A stretch of 64,000 bases of DNA, taken from NCBI RefSeq assembly GCF_905163445.1, contig NC_053182.1:9920001-9984000 (forward strand), written 5' to 3'. The stretch comes from Pararge aegeria. Lineage: Eukaryota; Arthropoda; Insecta; Lepidoptera; Nymphalidae. The position numbers were made by a program, and so were the translations under genes. Shown piece after piece: positions 56,985 to 64,000 of the stretch (positions are counted from its first letter, which is position 1; the number at the start of each line of letters is the position of its first letter). The notes beneath the pieces were generated by a model. It had not been told where the DNA came from. It ran no database searches and saw only the letters and a list, made by a program, of their open reading frames with translations.

Positions 56985-57334
56985 GCGACGCAGTCGACGC
57001 TTGCGTTGAGGCAGGGCGGGTGTGGGGGGGCGAAAATGCAAGACACGCGACGTCACCGACGCCCGCGCTAGTCCGTCTCGGGAGATTGCCTAAGTATCGA
57101 CTAACGCACGTGCGTCGCGAGCCGCAGAACCGAACGGCACTAACTCTGGATTTTTGAATCGCGAGTATTACGATATGTGCAAGTGTATTTATTGAGTAAT
57201 GAGAGCCTTTAAGCAGCTCGAAAGATGTATGAAAGTGAAAGTGTCTAGGACTACCACGTACCACTACGGGCTCAAGGCATCCAGAATCCCTCAGTCCCTA
57301 ATGAGAGGACTATTCCATGCGTCGCATTCATAGG
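56985..57334 (+). promoter_or_regulatory. GC-rich candidate promoter with possible first exon
   Basis: A CpG-rich stretch (about 56985-57135) in AT-rich surroundings is followed by a segment ending in ATGCGTCGCATTCATAG and then a strong GTAAGT donor from 57335. A plus-strand transcript starting here would run into the spalt gene in antisense. The donor match alone is weak evidence; it could be an antisense lncRNA, a distant gene or a spalt regulatory element. Confidence 0.27.
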
Positions 57335-58329
57335 TAAGTAATGTGTTTTTCAGTATTAATTAAAGTTATTATTTATTAAAGTTATTATATGAATTACCGC
57401 TGCGACTATAGGACCGAGTGCGAGAACGTTGATCGCAAGTTAATAGCTGAGAGCTATTTTATAGCCCATGCACATGTTCACAAATTTGGTTCATGTATGA
57501 CATATTAAAAAATCCGCACTGAAAAAACTTTTTAATTTCTTACCTTTTAAATAAAAGCTTGTTTAAAAATAATTGTTATGATACTTGTTTATACTGAAAA
57601 CATGGAACCATGGTTGTAGTAGTCTGGACGAATTTAAACTTTAAAACATAGTTATCTAGGTCCATTTTGCTCTGACGTTACAGCGATTACTGCGAGCGTG
57701 CAAATGTCATACTAGGGGTACTGACAAATCGATCAGTAGTCGATCACTCTTTACAAAGATATGTCGAAGTATTCTAAAGCAATATAATAGCTATGACTCT
57801 AAATACTTAAATCTATATAGACCTCAAATGCAAATACTTTATCAATTTACATGATATGAATATGTCATTAACCTCTATTACATTAATTAAATACAGAGAA
57901 TAGAGTACCTAGAGTGGCAATTATTGTTTTTTTTGTTGTACCTACATCTTTTCATAAATGTTTCACTATTTTTATTGTGATCAATTTCATCATAGTTCAA
58001 GGAGACTCGAGAGTCGGGACCGATAATAGTTTGTGACACATATGCTACCCATTGGATAACGATCTACATCACGAACTACGTTTTATAAATACATCTATGT
58101 ACTTTCTAAAGAATCTCCTTACGTTGGAATGTGACATAAGAGAAAATCATGCATATCGCACTCCAGTTACAGGTATAGATAAATAAAGTATAATTAATTT
58201 AACTTTGTCTTACTTTATAACTATTCATTCATTACAATATTATCATACAGTTTTATATACAGTTAGAGATATATAGATTTATGAATTTAATTAATTTTTG
58301 GGATAATTTATAATATTTTTTGATGTCAT

Positions 58330-58425
58330 AGCACACTAGGCCGCGTCCTCGATAGATAAGAATCTATACAGAGTATTCCGAATGTCGTATCGGTAAAAGG
58401 ACGCGGCTCTTTGTCGTGCTCTATC
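58330..58425. repeat. GC-rich interrupted inverted repeat near spalt 3' end
   Basis: Arms GCCGCGTCCT (near 58342) and AGGACGCGGC (near 58399) are exact complements, with looser complementarity outside (tagcac / gtgct). It may be a DNA-element remnant or a 3'UTR structure. Confidence 0.5.
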
Positions 58426-58787
58426 ACAGAGTAATGACATAAACGCGGGACTCAATCGAGTCCCCAATTGCCCCAGGCCCGTACTCGTGCATATAAGTTA
58501 CCTACATAATACTAGGCGTAATAATAAGTCAATACACAGCGCTACATTCAACACGAATTTATACGATATCAAACGAAACATTTCGAGCGATTCGAATTAC
58601 AAATAGTCCATCGCATCTCGAACCGTGCATTTTTTGTACAAGAGTATGATAAGATGACTTTATTTTAAAGTTCATTAAACCGATAATAACTCGCACAATA
58701 TCAGCCGCTGCGGGCTCACCACTGAGTTTGGATCGGAGATTACTGGAATGTGTTTGGGAGCTCCAATTTGTGTCGGGTCCCATCTTT

Positions 58788-61668
58788 TTATACGGTGAGG
58801 CCTTCAGTTCGCGCGGGCGGCGGTAACGAGGCGAGAGGATGCGGATGTGCGTGCGGCGCGGGCGGGGAAGCTTGCGCGGGATTGGACGCGAGCGCATGCG
58901 CGGGATGTCCGCCAGCCGCTCTGTAATGCTCCCTTTCGCTTTCCTCGCGCATTTGCCGACTCCTTTCTGCCAGTTCTCGTCCTCTTTCGGCTAGTTCCCG
59001 CATCGCTGCTTGTCGCTCGTCTCCGCCTTCCAGCGAAGGCGGCCTCTCGAGCGGCGAAGCGGCACCCGGTCTTCCTGCCCCAAACGCTCCGAAACCGAGT
59101 AAACCAGGGAACTTTCCAGCTACGCCGTTTTGTCCGGCGTTCTGCTGTATTACAGATATCTCGTTCAGCTGTAGGAAAATAATCGAATTAAAAAAAAATA
59201 CCACTTCCAAGTTCCATGTATTATGTCCATGTTGAAAAAATACTGTTTATTTTACAGTTGCATTAATTTTGTAATTTACTCTGTACCTATTGAATTTCCG
59301 TCGGCTACCTACCATTAAATAGAAATAGGACCAAATATATACTTTAAGTTATATAAAAACAAAAATAGTTTTTAAAAAGCTACCCGGGGTAATACCTATC
59401 AGTCAAAAAGAAAGCACGTACATCAACCCATCGTCAACCCGTTACCAGCCACTCCGGGGCACGGGTCTCCTCCCAGAATGAAGGGTTTACGAGTGGCTGC
59501 GCGGATTCAGTTTTTAAAGTTTGAGGTGACATAAAATATGCGCGATCGTTTCGTATAATTTAATTTAGCCGGACCAAGTAAATTTTTGCGAACTGTTTGT
59601 TAGTTGTGAAATTTTGTTACCTTCTGTTGCATGCCGTTGAGGAATGGCGCTGGTAGGTAGGGGTAGAACAGGTCTGGGCGACGTAGCAGCTCGTGTGGCT
59701 CATGAAGTGGTCGCGGAGGTAGTTCTAGGGACATGCGTCGCCCTCGCCGTGACGCGCCCCCACTCCACATGTGCGTTCCCATGTGGACCTGCACAGCACA
59801 ATTAATACTAATGTTTATTATAAATTCATAAATATGTCTTTTTGCTTCTTTGCTTGTTACCTATGTTCGGCTAAGCCACTGCATTGAACTTTACCAAATT
59901 TGTTAGATATAAACCGAATTACGAAATACTGGGTGCTGTAATAATGGAAGGGTGCTTCAGTATATTTTATGGGGATTTTATATTATACCCTGTATCAATA
60001 TAAAATCAGAGAAGCATATTTAATTTTCCATACATATAATTTAAAAAAACAAGTGTTTACTGATGGCAACCCTATTAAAAATAAAAGACCGACTCGCGCA
60101 AAGTATATACGCTACGCAACGCGACGCGTACCAAAGTGACAGTATTGACTTGATTTTAAATTTGAATGTGATGTTAGGGCTGTATCTGATTTCTTCCAGT
60201 AAAAGCTATGGCAGTGGTATGGTTTTTTGAGCCTGAATAGTAAAAAAAATAATCTGTTCAAGGCTTAATCAATAAATCCATCTTGACGATAAACTTGGAG
60301 ACGGACATAATATATTTTTTAGCCCGGGAACAGAAACAGTTTAAGTGGAAAAGCGAATGAACTGTCGGGCAAAAGTTGACCTGTTGCCTTCTATTTTTAG
60401 GTTCAAACTGTAAGATAGTATCACATGTAGGCAGTGCAAAAAAAGGTAGTGCAAAATATATTCTGACAGTCAAGGAAATTGTAGAATAGTAAATAAATAT
60501 AAACCGATTGCCTTGTTCCTTCTAAACCAACATGCCTAGCATAGGAAATACAAAACACCATATTCTGGCGTTAGTAACAACATAAGCGGGGAAAGATATC
60601 TATATTGACGCGGGTTGGAATCTCCATCAAATTACATTATATCCATTCAAAAAATCAAAAAGAAATCTTAAGTCTAATTTACCCACCTTAAGGTTGCCTT
60701 TGGTAGTAAACGCCTTTTGACAGACTGCACATCGGAATGGCTTGTCCCCCGTATGCGTGCGCATGTGTATCTGCAAGGCTGATGACGAGGAGAAGTTCTT
60801 TCGGCAAACACCGCACAGGTGCTTCGAAGACGCTGATGGTGGAGGGTGACTTGGGAGACTGGGCACTGCAAAGTTAGGGTAAGTAAGTATAAGTAGGCTG
60901 TTCTACAAAATTGTTGATCTCTAAGTTTACGTAGTTCAGCGACTTTATATTTGCGATAAGTTTCAGTTTTTCATACAGTTTGATTGATATTTATGAGTCT
61001 CAGATGTATTTCTCCACTAATAAATTTAAAAGTAATGGTATTAGTTAAAGATCATCAAAAAGTGCCCGGTTGATTTTAATAATTGATTAAGTGGGTACCG
61101 GTACTTAATAACGTAACCTACGTTTAATAATGTAAAAGAGCAACTACTGAGTTTCTTGCCGGCTCTTCTCGGTAGAATCTGCTTTCCGAACCGGTGGTAG
61201 AGTCACACAAACATGCATACTTGACGTTTCTTGAAGTGCTTATAAAGTAGGCCTACTTGAAATAAATGAATTTGAATTTGAATTTAAAAATTTGAATTTG
61301 ACCAGAAAGTACGTAAGTTTGCCTGGCGTAAAAAAGGGCAGAAGTGGCTGCGCAAATATAGTTGGATTTGAATTTTGATTGGAACTGTTTATGGAAAAAG
61401 TCATGTTGTCACACTGAAATCAATATAACTTACCGGTAGGTCTTTTCGGTAGTGGTGGCATGTCAATCGGAGGTGGGTGTGACATTGGGGGTGGAGGATG
61501 GGCCGGCGGCGATCTCTTCAGGTCCATTTTTTCCGGGGAAGACCGCCTGTCAGGGCTAGGGTCTCTTCCGTCCTCGCTAGGGGGCCCGGAAGGACCACTG
61601 GGCCCTTTGTCGAAACCAGGCGGCATATCCCTTATCTTGTGCGTGAGCATGTGTTGTTTCATGTTGCC
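58788..61668 (-). CDS. sal: Spalt-family zinc finger transcription factor, last four coding exons
   Basis: C-terminal part of a nuclear Spalt (salm/salr/SALL) regulator of organ and wing patterning. Exons on the minus strand: 61668-61434, 60865-60687, 59788-59621, 59168-58788, with GT-AG borders and matching phases; stop TAA at 58788. The first exon begins inside a finger (GNMKQHMLTHKIRDMPPGFD, a spalt hallmark) and continues into a Pro/Ser/Gly-rich linker. The second has the paired fingers CGVCRKNFSSSSALQIHMRTH and CAVCQKAFTTKGNLK, the latter split by the intron and completed as VHMGTHMW. The third carries SRRGRRMSLELP and RRPDLFYPYLPAPFLNGM. The last opens LNEISVIQQ, then has a charged REL/AER helical stretch and a His/Pro/Ala-rich tail. 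The 5' exons lie beyond 64000. Whether this is salm or salr cannot be told from this part. Confidence 0.9.
59425..59500 (-). repeat. SINE-D end fragment, reverse
   Basis: tcaacccgttaccagccact and ggggcacgggtctcctccca match the SINE-D 3' end. It lies in the last spalt intron. Confidence 0.55.
61128..61300 (+). mobile_element. LINE 3'UTR, same family as 1340-1800
   Basis: gagtttcttgccggctcttc, ccgaaccggtggtagagtca, aggcctacttgaaataaatg and a gaatttgaatttgaa tail. Only the 3'UTR is left. It lies in a spalt intron, antisense to the gene. Confidence 0.7.
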
Positions 61669-63469
61669 CTGGTAAATAAAACATATTTTAGTGCAACCGT
61701 CTACCAATTTTATCCTTACATCTATTTATAATTAAAGATGGATATCTGCACTCATCAAAATGTTCTTTTTCATGTACCTACTGCATGAACTTTTTGATGT
61801 GTTAAAAATAAAAAATAGCAATAGATAAGTTATACTAAAGATTTATATGCACTATACATGATGCTTTTAATCATCAATGAAGTTCCTGATTTTCCATTTA
61901 TCTTTAATTGCTATCAAAATATCTTATACCTACACATTTCTGACACAAAATTGGCAGTCCTAAGTAGTAGTATCAAAGTTTACGTCACAAAATTTTATTC
62001 ATACATAGTTAAGATTACAAAAAAATAGAGCATTAAGTTCTGCAAAATTAATACGTTTCTATACCTACCTTCAAATTTCATAGTCGGATTTAAATTTCCT
62101 TTTGTTTGCACTAATCGTTATAAATAATGAGTCAAATAGTGCGTGTGTAGGATAGATTAGCTGACTATATTCAATTTATGCTATCTACGCAAGTAAGTTT
62201 TAATAAACTACTTCTAGTTTTTTTTTAACTTTTAATGTTAACTTTATCGCATAGGCAAGTAGGTAAAAATGAACAGGGTTAATATTTAATTGACTTGTTG
62301 GTATGCAGCAATATCAAAAGTTACATGTATGAATATGTATGGAAAGTTTTTATTGCATTCTTCTGGTTCAAATTTTGACATATGTAAAAATTTCAAACAA
62401 ATGCAATAAACGAGGAATGCAATAAAAATGAGGTAGGTAGTCATTGCAGAGGCTCCGGCATTAAGTAATATGAGATGTACATTTTTGAAGTTAAATAGGT
62501 ACCAACGTATGTTACAGTCAGTTCAGTCAGTTATTGTGCCCGCACCACTTCCAGGGCTAAAGTCGGGTCCGGATAAGTACCATCCCATAATTTGACAGGA
62601 CCGATCACCATCCGTATCGTAGTTTCATTCGTATCGTATTCAGTGTATACTTATTTCATTTTGGAAGCCTTTCATAACAAATCAAATTATCGTGTGTCAA
62701 ATTGCCTTGTTACGTATCAGCTGTCCTTTGATGATCGAACAAAACGCGACATGGAACGTGCGGTTTTATATTTTTTTTTATCAGAGAGGCTTAACGGGAC
62801 CGCGTTTCATGACTGCGTATCATCACCCGTCCACATATTGCGATAATGAAACGCGTCGTCGAATGATGATATCTGGACCCGACTTTACGTAGGTATAAGT
62901 ATATTATTTTGTAATGTACAAATGAAATATATTTACTTGCTAATATTATAAACATTTATAGGTAATACAAAGTTTGTCTAAAGTAACTTTTTATTTTTTA
63001 CAAACAAAAGGCAAACTTGACCTCTTACCTATCCAGTAGCTTTTCTGCCAAGTTGCCAATTGGCCGACTTTATACAAAACGTAAAATTTGAGCACCCTTT
63101 GTGTAACACATAGAAAATTATTTAGTTTTAACTGAAAAGCTTCAACCGGTTAGCAGTTTTCAGAAAAGCTACTGAAAGGGCATGTTGGAGTACTGAACTT
63201 AAAATGTTCAAGCAATCTTTACAGGTACTAGACTAGATGAGACACCTTGCAACGTTTTGTTTCGAGAAAAATATTTTCTATGACGAAATCTTATACCTAA
63301 ACTTTATGTGGGTATTATGGAATCGAATGTAGAGCACCTACATTAAGGTTTCTATAGGGGTTTAAATAAACAAAATGTGGTCGAAACAAAAGGTCATATA
63401 GGGTCGTTATTAGGATTAGCTTAGAGTCCACGCTCAGGCGTCACTCTTTCATACCGGGTAGACGAAGGC

Positions 63470-63557
63470 GTTCCAGAGATCCAAAGCAGTGGCGTGCGGC
63501 GGGCGGGGTGCGCGCGCACGCCTTCCGCACTGACAACCGCCGCCACTGCTCTGGAAC
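63470..63557. repeat. GC-rich hairpin with CAGTGGCG/CGCCACTG ends
   Basis: GTTCCAGAG and GCAGTGGCG on the left pair with CGCCACTGCTCTGGAAC on the right, with a very GC-rich interior including GCGCGCGC. The CAGTGGCG arm recalls the hAT-type TIRs of the nearby MITE, but no target duplication is seen. Confidence 0.55.
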
Positions 63558-63754
63558 CACAAATACACACACATTTACGCACACGCATACACAATAAAAA
63601 GGGATTAATGGGGAAACATAAGTGTACAAGAGAAAAAAATGGGCATAATACATCTATTTCTTTTTTTTATAATAATAATTAACGGACGAAGCAGACTTTG
63701 AAAACCATCTCGTACAAACAGAGTGACACTTCGCAGGGCGTGCAAGGAACACGT

Positions 63755-64000
63755 TCTAAAAATGTCCACCTGAGGCGTAGGTGTTAAGCAGGGTGTGCAC
63801 AGGGTTTTTGACCAGGGTATGCATAAAGAAGGAAAATGGCATAAAATGGAAAATTCTTCCCCATTATGAGTAATACAAATGTTTTAGGGTATGCAGTGCT
63901 TTTGCGCATGTATGAAGTGCACGCCACTGGTGTTAAGCCTAATGCGCATGTAGGTACCAGCAACCAGACCGGAACACAGCAAAGCTGCTTAGCGGCAGAA
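63755..64000 (-). mobile_element. LINE 3' fragment split by MITE, reverse
   Basis: cctgaggcgtaggtgttaag is interrupted by the MITE and resumes as gtgttaagcctaatgcgcat, then agaccggaacacagcaaagc and gcttagcggcagaa, complementary to 6490-6720. It is cut by the window edge. Confidence 0.55.
63789..63929 (+). mobile_element. hAT-type MITE copy 3 with perfect 8-bp TSD, nested in LINE fragment
   Basis: Begins CAGGGTGTGCACAGGG and ends GTGCACGCCACTG, flanked by identical GTGTTAAG (63781-63788 and 63930-63937). At 141 bp it shares its interior (gaccagggtatgcat, gggtatgcagtgcttttg) with copy 1. Confidence 0.8.

Larger units (their letters stand above)
52948..58787. other. Gene-poor interval between Rpn7-like gene and spalt 3' end
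   Basis: Contains the 3'UTR of the Rpn7-like gene, a LINE-like insertion with target duplication at 53738-53929, fragments of lepidopteran dispersed repeats at about 54340-54560 and 54750-55060, a cluster of related inverted repeats at 55.9-56.25 kb, a GC-rich island at 57.0-57.33 kb and probable spalt 3'UTR near 58787. No coding exon is convincing. Confidence 0.5.
61669..64000. other. Spalt intron with nested repeats at the right edge
   Basis: No exon of the spalt gene or any other gene is visible between 61669 and the window end. Toward the right are a GC-rich inverted repeat (63470-63557) and a reverse-oriented LINE 3' fragment split by a MITE. A microsatellite-derived frame at 63441-63653 is not coding. 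Confidence 0.5.

Noticed and set aside
56869..57264. 131-codon reverse frame
   Set aside because: It crosses the GC-rich island and then low-complexity poly-T; no domain or conserved pattern.
58559..58897. 112-codon reverse frame rich in Arg/Pro
   Set aside because: It overlaps the last spalt exon in another frame and runs into its 3'UTR; the composition comes from GC-rich spalt coding sequence.
63441..63682. Frames on both strands near 63.5 kb
   Set aside because: They run through a hairpin and CA/GT-rich sequence.

Overview
The window reads as nuclear DNA of a ditrysian moth or butterfly. It is AT-rich, its genes are split by GT-AG introns, and it is littered with tRNA-headed SINEs and LINE 3' ends of the lepidopteran kind (for example the 3' end reading 'ctgagtttcttgccggctc' and a SINE with the core 'cttcggccgtggctag'). 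The SINE set looks nymphalid to me, but that is from memory and is not proof. The protein-coding genes are all ordinary animal genes. I found no CRISPR array, operon or viral gene cassette.

Layout. Positions 1-28070 contain no exon I can defend and are most simply the large first-coding-exon intron of a neural cadherin gene (CadN) on the minus strand. This stretch is a repeat graveyard: LINE fragments, several SINE families, hAT-type MITEs with target-site duplications, tandem repeats, perfect hairpins, and a nuclear copy of mitochondrial COI at about 11648-11898. The first coding exon of CadN is at 28071-29400 (-), with GC-rich, promoter-like DNA upstream at 29.9-30.8 kb. A small two-exon BTB-zinc-finger gene lies at 32846-34838 (-). 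Divergent from it is the Rab geranylgeranyltransferase alpha subunit gene (35939-43891, +), which I resolve into ten coding exons with every splice phase consistent; its first coding exon is just the ATG. An unassigned 76-codon ORF (43985-44215, -) sits tail-to-tail with it.

Next is an intronless Nibbler/EXD3 (mut-7 family) 3'-5' exonuclease gene at 45246-47786 (-). It is head-to-head with a six-exon gene for a divergent Rpn7/PSMD6-like proteasome lid subunit (48882-52947, +); the 1.1 kb between them carries DRE-like TATCGATA sites. After about 5.8 kb without a coding exon come the last four coding exons of a spalt (sal) family zinc-finger transcription factor, 58788-61668 (-), whose 5' exons lie beyond the right edge.

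The genes do not form one pathway: they cover neural adhesion (CadN), developmental transcription factors (spalt, BTB-ZF), Rab prenylation, small-RNA 3' trimming and proteasome function. The more unusual material is the NUMT inside a LINE 3' region, nested MITE-in-SINE and MITE-in-LINE insertions with 8-bp target duplications, inverted SINE and LINE pairs, and the divergent Rpn7-like gene.
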